Assembly (NCBI GenBank): GCA_035647615.1
Contig: DASRND010000001.1
Coordinates: forward strand, 1-64,000
DNA: 64,000 nt
Origin: Bacteroidales bacterium
GTDB taxonomy: Bacteria; Bacteroidota; Bacteroidia; Bacteroidales; 4484-276
Direction: 5' to 3'
The notes under the pieces are model-generated. The model was given only the letters and a program-made list of their open reading frames with translations, was not told where the DNA came from and did not search any database. Position numbers and translations under genes: made by a program. Of this stretch, positions 53,847 to 61,481 are shown one piece after another. Each line of letters opens with the position of its first letter. The first letter of the stretch is position 1.

Positions 53847-54824
53847 ATGGAAACATTTAGATCCCAATCCAACATTACAAATTTAGCTAGGCCGAACTAT
53901 GTTGTTGCTCCGAAAAAACCTAAACTTGAAGATTTTGGTCTCGATCATAGCACATATCAATTTGTGAAGAGTTTTAGATGTAAAATTCGAAATGTTGAGT
54001 CAAAACTCTATTCTATCTATGTGCTTTTAATCCATTTACTTTTTTCAACTGTAATTTTTCTTAAGTTGTCACAGCCCGGCGAACTACACATGGATTCCGG
54101 TTCGATTTTCAATAATCATCTAATACTATTTATTGTAATCAATCTTGCGCATATCCTTCCCAATTTCTTTATTATAATCTTTTTAGATTTGATAAATTTA
54201 AACTTTTCAAGTGAGTTTGAAAACTTTTTTGTTAAAATTATTTTAAAACAGGACGATATAGAATTTTATCAAAATAACATGGATTTCGTTTACAGATATG
54301 ATGATTGTCAGAAAAAATTCGAAGAAGAAGTTCTAGATTTTCATCGCAAATTCCCAAGATCAAAAGAGTTTGGTGATGATTTGACAAACTTTACTTTAGA
54401 ATGGAATAAGCATCTTGACCGATTGGAAATGGATCAGCTTGAGAGAAGGAGGAAATTGGAATATTGGCGAAATATGGATGGTTTCAAGTTTGAGGTTGAG
54501 GTAGCAGATTTATTCCGAAAGCTGGGATATTCTGCAGTTAAGACCAGAGGCTCGGGAGATGGTGGTGTGGACATAGTTTTAATCAATAAAAAGAAAGAGA
54601 AAATATACGTTCAATGCAAAAATTATTCTGGAAGGTTGTCTCCATCTGCTGCACGAGATTTTTATGGGGTTCTTATAAAGGATAATGTTCAATCTGGCTA
54701 TTTAATTTGTTCAGGAGGTTTTTCAGAAAATACGAAAGAATGGGTGAAGGGACTTCCAATTAGATTACTTGACCTAAATCATATTTTGCAACTTAATGAA
54801 AAAGCGCAAAAGCAATTAGCCTGA
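53847..54824 (+). CDS. Membrane-anchored Mrr-like restriction endonuclease
   Basis: A 325-residue protein with two membrane helices (about 51-73, IYVLLIHLLFSTVIF; about 87-113, LFIVINLAHILPNFFIII), a helical linker (about 140-205), and a C-terminal Mrr_cat nuclease domain (about 210-325). The PD-(D/E)XK core is visible: a Glu in FKFEVEVADLFRKLGY, GSGDGGVDIVLI with Asp242 and Gln256/Lys258 in IYVQCKNYSGR. Mrr enzymes cleave modified or foreign DNA. The AT-rich composition differs from its neighbours and suggests transfer. Confidence 0.85.
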   Translation: METFRSQSNITNLARPNYVVAPKKPKLEDFGLDHSTYQFVKSFRCKIRNVESKLYSIYVLLIHLLFSTVIFLKLSQPGELHMDSGSIFNNHLILFIVINLAHILPNFFIIIFLDLINLNFSSEFENFFVKIILKQDDIEFYQNNMDFVYRYDDCQKKFEEEVLDFHRKFPRSKEFGDDLTNFTLEWNKHLDRLEMDQLERRRKLEYWRNMDGFKFEVEVADLFRKLGYSAVKTRGSGDGGVDIVLINKKKEKIYVQCKNYSGRLSPSAARDFYGVLIKDNVQSGYLICSGGFSENTKEWVKGLPIRLLDLNHILQLNEKAQKQLA

Positions 54825-54880
54825 ATTAGATGAACATTTAGGCAAAAACTATTAAATTTACCGCCCAAAATACAGTGTCT

Positions 54881-56002
54881 ATGAATGTACATATCATACG
54901 AACAGAGGATGTTGATGAGCAGCTTGTGAAAAAAGTACTTTTTGTTCTGAATGCCGTTCCGGGGCCAGTAAAGTATCTGAAAGGCAAAGGTTACATTGAT
55001 GAGGACTCTCTCGAACCCAACCTGGAAAGGATCAAAAAGGAAGAATTTAACCAAATTTGTTGTGAAGTGCTATTTATGCTATGCCCTAAGGAAATGATTC
55101 CCGAAAAAGCAAAGGTTGTTTCGTGGGATAAGCTATTCAAAGCTTGCAACATGTACAGGGAAGAATATGACATTGGCGATGACGAGTTTGTGGTTCTTCT
55201 TACAGGACTCAGTAATAAAAACAACTGGTTTTCGGCATTCGACACAAAGCTGCGGCGAGATGCCTTCATTCAGACAACGCTCTGGGATTTTTACAGCCCG
55301 GGAAATGAAGTTTACCCTATTGTGTATGAAATAGCTGCCAACGTGTTGCAAAGCCGGATGTTCGACAGTTATGATGAACTTCTGCAAAAGACACATCCGG
55401 AACCCATCGGATGCATGAACGACATCAACCAGGACAAGCGAAATATTACTTTTAAACTGCGCACAGGCGATATTTGTGAGAGCTGTCAGCAAATTATCGC
55501 TGAGAAGAAAATTGATGTGATGCTTGTGCAGCAGGTATTTTCCATCTTTAATAAAATCAGGTCGGAGATGCTTTACCTCCAGCAATTCAGGATGAACCTG
55601 GCTCCGGGTAAAATCATTATCGACATGATGAAAAAGGCGCTTCTATTTCCTGATTACAAGGAGGTGATGGTTAAACTTACGCCTTTGGAAATGACAGTTT
55701 ACCTGGTGTTGTTCCGTTATGAAAATGGATTGACGTTTGCCGAATTTACGGATCATATTGCCGAAATGGAGGAACTTTACAAAAATCTTACCGCATCGGC
55801 TAGTCTGGTGGAGCTGAAGAAAAATATTGAGAATCTGGCCTGGAATAACGACGGATCGCTCAGCCAGAAAATCTCTAACATCAACAGGAAACTAGCAATA
55901 GGATTAGGAAACGACGTCTCCGGATTTTATAAGATTCAGGGCGCTGCGGGTGAGCCACGGGTGATTCCAATCGACAGAAAGCTGGTTTCAGTTGATGAAT
56001 AG
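54881..56002 (+). CDS. Unknown protein with Cys-rich centre and winged-helix-like C-terminus
   Basis: A 373-residue protein not recognised as a named family. The centre has a His/Cys cluster: His172, Cys178 (IGCMNDINQDKR), Cys199 and Cys202 (DICESC), possibly a metal site. The sequence around FKLRTGDICESCQQII recurs in proteins of conflict systems, to my recollection. The C-terminal about 110 residues (MVKLTPLEMTVYLVLFRYEN, then a helix-rich region and FYKIQGAAGEPRVIPIDRKLVSV) look like a winged-helix DNA-binding domain of a type common in Bacteroidota. No catalytic motif is certain. It starts 56 bases after the Mrr-like gene and overlaps the next gene. Confidence 0.6.
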   Translation: MNVHIIRTEDVDEQLVKKVLFVLNAVPGPVKYLKGKGYIDEDSLEPNLERIKKEEFNQICCEVLFMLCPKEMIPEKAKVVSWDKLFKACNMYREEYDIGDDEFVVLLTGLSNKNNWFSAFDTKLRRDAFIQTTLWDFYSPGNEVYPIVYEIAANVLQSRMFDSYDELLQKTHPEPIGCMNDINQDKRNITFKLRTGDICESCQQIIAEKKIDVMLVQQVFSIFNKIRSEMLYLQQFRMNLAPGKIIIDMMKKALLFPDYKEVMVKLTPLEMTVYLVLFRYENGLTFAEFTDHIAEMEELYKNLTASASLVELKKNIENLAWNNDGSLSQKISNINRKLAIGLGNDVSGFYKIQGAAGEPRVIPIDRKLVSVDE

Positions 56003-56936
56003 AAAACCCGAAAGGGTAATATCTTTCATATTAATATCCAAAACAGAAGAGGATTTTCTACAAAGATTTGAATCGAATAAAATAAAACCTATCAAAATGA
56101 TTGAACACATTGTAATCCCATTTTTAAGCAGCTTCCTCGGTTTTTGTGGTGCATTGATGATTTACCTTCTAAAAAACAATCATGAGCGAGAAGTTGAGGA
56201 GAGGAAACATGAACAACAAATGCATGATAAAATGAAATATTTTTCAGCATTACTTCCTGTCATAATTCAAACAACAAAAAAGCAAATAGAAGAAATGGAA
56301 AAGTACATTCAACGGTTATCAGATGAGCCGCTTGAGTTCCATTATTTTAATATTGTTGTCAATGAAAGTTTGAAAAGGGTATCTGAGCGAATGGATCAAA
56401 GCGATCTTTTTCATGCAAGTTCTCTCTTACAGCCTGACGGCAAGAAAAGAGCAGATATTTTAGATTGTTTAACAAGCATTGATTTTCTACATCAGGTTAC
56501 ATTCCAAATCTTAGATTTTCATCAAAAAAACATGGAAAATGTTGTTTTACTTGAAAAGACCTACAGAGATACTTCGGAAAAAACACTTGATAAGGTAGGC
56601 CTTGAATTAGAGAACCCTAGAAACCCTGGAGGTTTGCAAGAAACTGGATTTAACATTTTCTTAAAAGAATTATTTGAAAATTATCACAAAAAGCTTGATG
56701 GAGAAGAAACAATTGCATTGCGACAAGAGCAATTTATTGAGCCATTCATTAGCAAATATTCATCCTTTATACATGAGCCACTGATGAAGGAAATCATCGT
56801 TGATTTAAAAAATTGCAGTCATATCTATAATGAAATCAATAAATCTATTGATTTTATGGCAGATACACTTGAGGAATACAAGTTACGTCAAGAGGGCTCT
56901 GTTAAAAAAATCGAAGATTATTTTAAAAAACTATGA
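55995..56936 (+). CDS. Membrane-anchored coiled-coil protein, unknown function
   Basis: A 313-residue protein read from the ATG that overlaps the preceding stop (ATGAATAG), suggesting translational coupling; an internal ATG at 56097 gives a 279-residue form that begins right at the membrane helix. A single helix (IVIPFLSSFLGFCGALMIYLL) is followed by EREVEERKHEQQM and long heptad-rich helices to the end. No domain is recognised. Neighbouring genes suggest an effector or sensor role in one operon. Confidence 0.6.
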   Translation: MNRKPERVISFILISKTEEDFLQRFESNKIKPIKMIEHIVIPFLSSFLGFCGALMIYLLKNNHEREVEERKHEQQMHDKMKYFSALLPVIIQTTKKQIEEMEKYIQRLSDEPLEFHYFNIVVNESLKRVSERMDQSDLFHASSLLQPDGKKRADILDCLTSIDFLHQVTFQILDFHQKNMENVVLLEKTYRDTSEKTLDKVGLELENPRNPGGLQETGFNIFLKELFENYHKKLDGEETIALRQEQFIEPFISKYSSFIHEPLMKEIIVDLKNCSHIYNEINKSIDFMADTLEEYKLRQEGSVKKIEDYFKKL

Positions 56937-57066
56937 ATTTGAAGAAGGAACCTACAACCTAGACCCAGTCTTTTACATTTAAATTCTACTCTTTTAAACG
57001 AAAAAATGATTCATCTCTCTGTTTGATATTAAAACCATTCCTGGTGCCGGCTTTAAAAATTGCCAT

Positions 57067-57074
57067 TACTTTTG
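57067..57074 (+). promoter_or_regulatory. Candidate -7 box for the PfkB kinase gene
   Basis: TACTTTTG matches the Bacteroidota -7 element 35 bases before the ATG. A -33 TTG was not clear. Confidence 0.3.
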
Positions 57075-57109
57075 CAGAAATATTTTTAATTAAAAAAGGC
57101 TTTCGATAC

Positions 57110-58093
57110 ATGAAGAAGATATTAGGAATGGGCAACACGCTGGTGGACATTATGGTGCGCGTCCCCGACGAAAAACTGTTACACGAATTTGAACTGGAAA
57201 AAGGCGGGATGCGCCTGGTGGATGCCGAATTTATGCAAAAGCTCATCAAGGCGTGCGAGATTTATCCTTCGGAGAAGGCTCCCGGTGGATCAGCCGCCAA
57301 CACCATGAACGGGCTTGCTAATCTGGGCGTCGCCACAGGTTTCATTGGTAAAGTTGGCAACGATATCAATGGCAATTTTATGGAGGACGACATGATCAGC
57401 AACAACATCAGTTCGATGCTGCTGCGTGGCAAAGCGCCCACCGGCGTTGCTCTGGCGCTGGTTACGCCCGATGCTGAGCGTACTTTTGCTGTCAACCTGG
57501 GCTGTGCCATCGAGCTGGCTCCCGACGACTTTCACTCCGAGATGTTCCATGGCTATGCCATTTTTCATATCGAAGGTTATTTGGTACAAAATCATGAGCT
57601 TCTTCGCACTGCTGTAGCGCTGGCCAAAGAAAATGGCATAAAAGTTTCGCTCGACCTCGCCAGCTTCGATGTGGTGCGCGACAACCTAGACTTCCTGCGC
57701 GAAATTCTTACCAACTATGTTGACATTGTTTTTGCCAATGAAGACGAAGCCCGCGCTTTTACGGGCAAAGAACCCGCCGATGCTTTGCACGCTCTGAGCA
57801 GCCTGTGTGAAGTGGCAATCGTGAAAACCGGCAAAACCGGCTCGATGGCAAAATATGAGGGTGTTGTATACAAAATTAATGTTCTCCCGGCCACCAGTAT
57901 CGACACCACCGGAGCAGGTGATTTGTATGCCGCCGGTTTCCTTTACGGGATGGTGCAGGGGCTGTTGCCCGACAAATGCGGAAAAATTGGTTCGTTGCTG
58001 GCCGGCAAAGTCATCGAAGTAATGGGCGCCAAGCTGCCACCCGCTTCCTGGAAGCAGATTAACGCACTGGTGAAAGAGATCGAGGAGAATTAA
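57110..58093 (+). CDS. PfkB-family sugar/nucleoside kinase
   Basis: A 327-residue ribokinase-fold kinase. Motifs are GGSAANTMNGLANLG near the start (substrate side) and DTTGAGDLYAAGFLYGMVQG at about residue 265, with the catalytic Asp in GAGD. The family covers adenosine, ribose and fructose kinases; the pattern GNTLVDIMVRVP and SAANT favour adenosine/sugar kinases but do not decide. The ATG at 57110 is used because upstream sequence has no family character. Confidence 0.85.
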   Translation: MKKILGMGNTLVDIMVRVPDEKLLHEFELEKGGMRLVDAEFMQKLIKACEIYPSEKAPGGSAANTMNGLANLGVATGFIGKVGNDINGNFMEDDMISNNISSMLLRGKAPTGVALALVTPDAERTFAVNLGCAIELAPDDFHSEMFHGYAIFHIEGYLVQNHELLRTAVALAKENGIKVSLDLASFDVVRDNLDFLREILTNYVDIVFANEDEARAFTGKEPADALHALSSLCEVAIVKTGKTGSMAKYEGVVYKINVLPATSIDTTGAGDLYAAGFLYGMVQGLLPDKCGKIGSLLAGKVIEVMGAKLPPASWKQINALVKEIEEN

Positions 58094-58122
58094 TCTCTTG
58101 TAGTCGGTCAATTCATTTTTAG

Positions 58123-58249
58123 GGTTTCGACTACGCTCAACCGCCACACGGTGGTTGAGCGTTGATGAAACGCCGGTGGTTGAGCATTGATGAAACGCCG
58201 GTGGTTGAGCGTAGTCGAAACCACACTATGTTTAAGCGTAGTCGAAACC
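58123..58249. repeat. Cluster of REP-like GGTTGAGCGTAGTCGAAACC repeats
   Basis: GGTTTCGACTACGCTCAACC at the left end is the reverse complement of the motif at the right (GGTTGAGCGTAGTCGAAACC, 58203-58222). Between them two 25-base tandem copies, GGTGGTTGAGCGTTGATGAAACGCC-like, occur, then a degenerate TTTAAGCGTAGTCGAAACC copy. This resembles dispersed palindromic repeats in Bacteroidota intergenic regions. Confidence 0.85.
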
Positions 58250-58358
58250 ACGTCATAAAAGGGAACAAAGAAAAAAATGCACTTTACAGCCTAATAATAA
58301 TCTGTTGGTGACGTTAGTGTGATTGTCAAAAAAAATGTAACACACTAAAGCACAAACA

Positions 58359-59063
58359 ATGTTAGCAAGCATTTTATTACAGATGGCACAAGCCGGCCAG
58401 ACGCTGGGCGAAACTGCCGCGGCAGCCCAAAGCGGCGAAATAAGTATGTCGCTGTGGGATCTGGCGCTCAAAGGCGGCTGGATCATGGCCGTACTGGCAG
58501 CGTTCTCCGTCATCGCCATCTACATCTTCATCGAACGGTTTTTGACCATCAACACCGCCTCGCGCGAAGACACCAACTTTATGAACCATATTCGCGACTT
58601 TATCCACGATGGCAAGATAGAAGCCGCTCTGGCGATGTGTCGCAAAACAGCCAACCCGATAGCACGGATGATTGAGAAAGGATTGCTGCGTATTGGTAAA
58701 CCACTCAACGACATCAATGCAGCCATCGAAAATGTGGGCAAGCTTGAGGTGTCGCGGCTCGAAAAAAATATTTCGGGCTTGGCCACAATTGCCGGCGCCG
58801 CGCCGATGCTCGGTTTCCTGGGTACCGTTATCGGGATGATTCGTGCTTTTTACGATATGTCGATGGCTGGCAATAATATCGATATCACGTTGCTTTCCAA
58901 CGGCATCTACCAGGCCATGATCACCACCGTTGCCGGACTTATCGTGGGAATCCTGGCATTTATATGTTATAATATTCTGGTAGCCCGCGTCGAAAAGCTG
59001 GTTTTCAAACTCGAAGCCCGTGCCACCGAATTTATGGATGTACTCAACGAGCCGGTGGCTTAG
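58359..59063 (+). CDS. exbB: MotA/TolQ/ExbB proton channel protein
   Basis: A 234-residue inner-membrane protein. It has an N-terminal extension, helix 1 (GWIMAVLAAFSVIAIYIFIERFL), a cytosolic loop and two C-terminal helices with the conserved GAAPMLGFLGTVIGMIRAF and IYQAMITTVAGLIVGILAFICYN. With ExbD and TonB it converts proton motive force into energy for outer-membrane transport. It is the first gene of a three-gene operon. Confidence 0.95.
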   Translation: MLASILLQMAQAGQTLGETAAAAQSGEISMSLWDLALKGGWIMAVLAAFSVIAIYIFIERFLTINTASREDTNFMNHIRDFIHDGKIEAALAMCRKTANPIARMIEKGLLRIGKPLNDINAAIENVGKLEVSRLEKNISGLATIAGAAPMLGFLGTVIGMIRAFYDMSMAGNNIDITLLSNGIYQAMITTVAGLIVGILAFICYNILVARVEKLVFKLEARATEFMDVLNEPVA

Positions 59064-59081
59064 GAATTTAATGTTTTAATT

Positions 59082-59492
59082 ATGGCAATAAAAACCCGAA
59101 ATAAGCGCAGCATCGAGTTCAGCATGGCCTCCATGTCGGATTTGGTATTTCTGCTGTTGATATTTTTTATGCTCACCAGCACGCTGGTGGCGCCCAATGC
59201 CATCAAGCTGCTGTTGCCCCAAAGCAATAGCAAAACAATGGCAACGCAAACGGTGACGGTATATATCAATGATAAAGCCGAATATTTTATTGGCGAAAAT
59301 CCGGTGGCTCTGGAACAGTTGGAGCCTCTGATCAGCCAGGCGCTGACCGGGCAAACCGAGGCTTCAGTAGTGTTGCGTAGCGACGAAACGGTAGCTGTGC
59401 AGCATATCGTTAATGTGATTGATGCTGTAAACAAAGTCAACGAAAAATACAGCACCCGTCACAAAGTGATATTGGCCACCCGGCCTGGATAA
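59082..59492 (+). CDS. exbD: ExbD/TolR-type biopolymer transport protein
   Basis: A 136-residue protein with one N-terminal membrane helix (SDLVFLLLIFFMLTSTLV, containing the conserved Asp for proton passage), and a periplasmic domain ending in HKVILATRPG. It partners ExbB, 18 bases upstream. Confidence 0.95.
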   Translation: MAIKTRNKRSIEFSMASMSDLVFLLLIFFMLTSTLVAPNAIKLLLPQSNSKTMATQTVTVYINDKAEYFIGENPVALEQLEPLISQALTGQTEASVVLRSDETVAVQHIVNVIDAVNKVNEKYSTRHKVILATRPG

Positions 59493-59525
59493 AATGTGGA
59501 TGTAAAGTCAAGGAATTATTTATTA

Positions 59526-60308
59526 ATGAATAATCAAAAAAAATACAATTCGAGTGCAATTGTGGGCACGATTGTTTTCCACGGCTTGGTGGTGGTGTTG
59601 CTGCTAATTTTGGCTTTGCGCACACCGTTGCCGCTTCCCGGCGAGGAAGGCGTGGAGGTAAGCCTTGGCTACGATATTACAGGCAGCGGACTGGAACAGC
59701 CAAAGAAGCTGCAGCCCATTAACCGCGTACAACCCGTCGTGTCGAAGCCTCCGCAGCCACGCGAAATTGTGACCCAAAGCACCGAAGAGGCTCCTGCCAT
59801 AGAGGAGGTGAGCAAACCCAAAGAAAAGCCAAAAGAAAAACCAATAGAGCAGCCTGTGGAAGAAGTGAAGCCACCCGAGCCAAAAGTAAATCCCAAAGCG
59901 CTTTATACCCCTCAAAAACCTGATGCCAACGAATCGGGTACACAGGGCGACGGTGCCAAAGCCGCCGATCAGGGCAAAGAAATAGGTTCCCCCGATAGCC
60001 ACAAAGCCGAAGGCAATGCGCAAGCCGGCGATGGAATCTCTTTTAATCTGGAAGGACGCGGCTCGATACATTTGCCCAAGCCTGCCTACAACTCGCCTGA
60101 GCAAGGACGTGTGGTGGTGAAGATTTGGGTGAATAAACAAGGCAAGGTAACGCGTGTACAGGCCGGTGTAAAAGGCACCACCATTGCCGACCTCAAGCTT
60201 CAGCAGCTCGCCGCCGATGCTGCACAAAAAGCGGTTTTCACACCCAACCGCAACGCCGCCGAGGAGCAATCCGGAACCATCACTTATAATTTCCTAAGGC
60301 GAAATTAA
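59526..60308 (+). CDS. tonB: TonB-like energy transducer
   Basis: A 260-residue protein: one N-terminal membrane helix (about 12-33), a Pro/Lys/Glu-rich periplasmic spacer (about 60-140, KPKEKPKEKPIEQP and repeats), and a C-terminal TonB-like domain with GRVVVKIWVNKQGKVTRVQ and NRNAAEEQSGTITYNFLRRN. It contacts TonB boxes of outer-membrane receptors. The ATG at 59526 is preferred over the GTG at 59496, which would add ten residues before the membrane helix. Confidence 0.9.
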   Translation: MNNQKKYNSSAIVGTIVFHGLVVVLLLILALRTPLPLPGEEGVEVSLGYDITGSGLEQPKKLQPINRVQPVVSKPPQPREIVTQSTEEAPAIEEVSKPKEKPKEKPIEQPVEEVKPPEPKVNPKALYTPQKPDANESGTQGDGAKAADQGKEIGSPDSHKAEGNAQAGDGISFNLEGRGSIHLPKPAYNSPEQGRVVVKIWVNKQGKVTRVQAGVKGTTIADLKLQQLAADAAQKAVFTPNRNAAEEQSGTITYNFLRRN

Positions 60309-60309
60309 G

Positions 60310-60730
60310 AAAAGCTGGGCGCAAGGTACATGACGCAAGAAAGCTGTGCGCACGGTGGGCCTCCCTCATCATCATCTCCTGAATTCGACAATGCGTTACC
60401 CAATTGGGTGGTGCAAAATCTGTAATTTAATGTTCTCGAAGTTAGAAGATGAACCCAAAGGGTTCAAATGTTTATTAGCACAATGAACGCATGGAATCTG
60501 TTCGACCCCGTCGGGGTCGCATCATTGTTGTAACAATGTTTTCTATAAACATGCAATCCCTTCAGGATTAAAGGTGCGAAACATGAACGAAGCAAAACAA
60601 AGAAATTTTGGTTGCGTCACCCAATTAGGCGATACAAAATCTGTAGTTTAATGGTGTTGAAGTAAGGAAAAAGCTGGGCGCGGGGCACACGGTGGGCTTC
60701 CCTTATCATCATCTTTTGTTACTGTATTTT
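60310..60730. repeat. Inverted-order repeat block around a palindrome-rich core
   Basis: Two segments recur. Segment A (AAGCTGGGCGC...CACGGTGGGC, then CATCATCATCT) lies at 60312-60377 and again at 60668-60716. Segment B (ACCCAATT.GG..G, AAAATCTGTA.TTTAATG) lies at 60398-60433 and again at 60617-60654. The order is A-B-core-B-A, with copies in the same orientation. The core has short palindromes such as GACCCCGTCGGGGTC. No gene lies in the block. Confidence 0.75.
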
Positions 60731-60764
60731 TAATTTTTGCAGCAAAGCGTTCGACAGATATTAA

Positions 60765-61163
60765 TCATTCCGTTATGGTGATTAGCCGGTTTTCGATCTG
60801 CTCGAGATGTTCCTGGTTTGCAGTTGGAAACCATTGCTGCAGGCGGGCACGGGCATTTTGTTTTACCTCATCGGTGATGTAATGCGACACCTGCGAGAGT
60901 GCAAACATGAGCACTGCCAGGTCATCGGTAAAACCTGCCACCAAAGCGAAGTCGGGGATGATATCAAATGGAAGAATAAAATATCCAAGCGCGGCGGCAA
61001 TGCCGGCTTTGGCTTTGATGGGAACACTGTTGCTTTGCATCAGATAGTAGAGCAACAATGCCGCATGCACCACCTGCAGTCCGGCGCGGCGCGAATAGTT
61101 TTTGATCTTTTTCCAGAAGCCTTGTTCCGTAAAGAAACGGGCAAGTCGGTTATCGTTTTTCAA
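60765..61163 (-). CDS. YkvA-like DUF1232 membrane protein
   Basis: A 132-residue protein with a hydrophobic core containing the DUF1232 motif YFILPFDIIPDFALVAGFTDDLAVL, which includes the conserved proline and aspartates. It has two short membrane-inserted segments. The function is unknown; relatives are widespread. The gene is alone between the repeat block and glyS. Confidence 0.85.
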   Translation of the reverse strand: MKNDNRLARFFTEQGFWKKIKNYSRRAGLQVVHAALLLYYLMQSNSVPIKAKAGIAAALGYFILPFDIIPDFALVAGFTDDLAVLMFALSQVSHYITDEVKQNARARLQQWFPTANQEHLEQIENRLITITE

Positions 61164-61256
61164 TATTGGTTGTTTTTAAAGGATTTAAAACGAGTGCCCG
61201 AAACAATTATTTTGCCATTTTAATTTGGGCATTTCATCGATAAACGTAAGCTGTCT
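61164..61256. other. Short intergenic stretch
   Basis: Nothing recognised between the YkvA-like gene and the outer-membrane-protein remnant. Confidence 0.3.
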
Positions 61257-61418
61257 TTAAGAAAGGATTCTTCCACCACCAAATCCCAGGACGGGATACA
61301 TCGTGCAATGCGGACATTGTAACAAAATATAATCAGCATTGAAAAAACCCATGCCGCCGCTTTGCCGTAATAAATAGTTGTTGATGGAGGAGGAGCCGCC
61401 GAAAAGTCTGTGCCCCAT
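61257..61418 (-). pseudogene. C-terminal remnant of an outer-membrane-type protein
   Basis: A 53-codon open frame, starting MGHRLFGGSSS, contains GGMGFFNADYILLQ and ends in YPVLGFGGGRILS. The glycine and aromatic pattern is typical of beta-barrel ends. The frame is interrupted upstream by a stop, and no complete gene exists. Family is unassigned. Confidence 0.3.
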
Positions 61419-61481
61419 GGCGCCAATCAAAAAGCATCAAAAGATAACCAGTGCCAAATAGTTTTGTTCTATTTTTGCCCG

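Noticed and set aside
58094..58358. CRISPR-like array in the repeat cluster
   Set aside because: Repeats are contiguous with no unique spacers, and no cas genes lie nearby.
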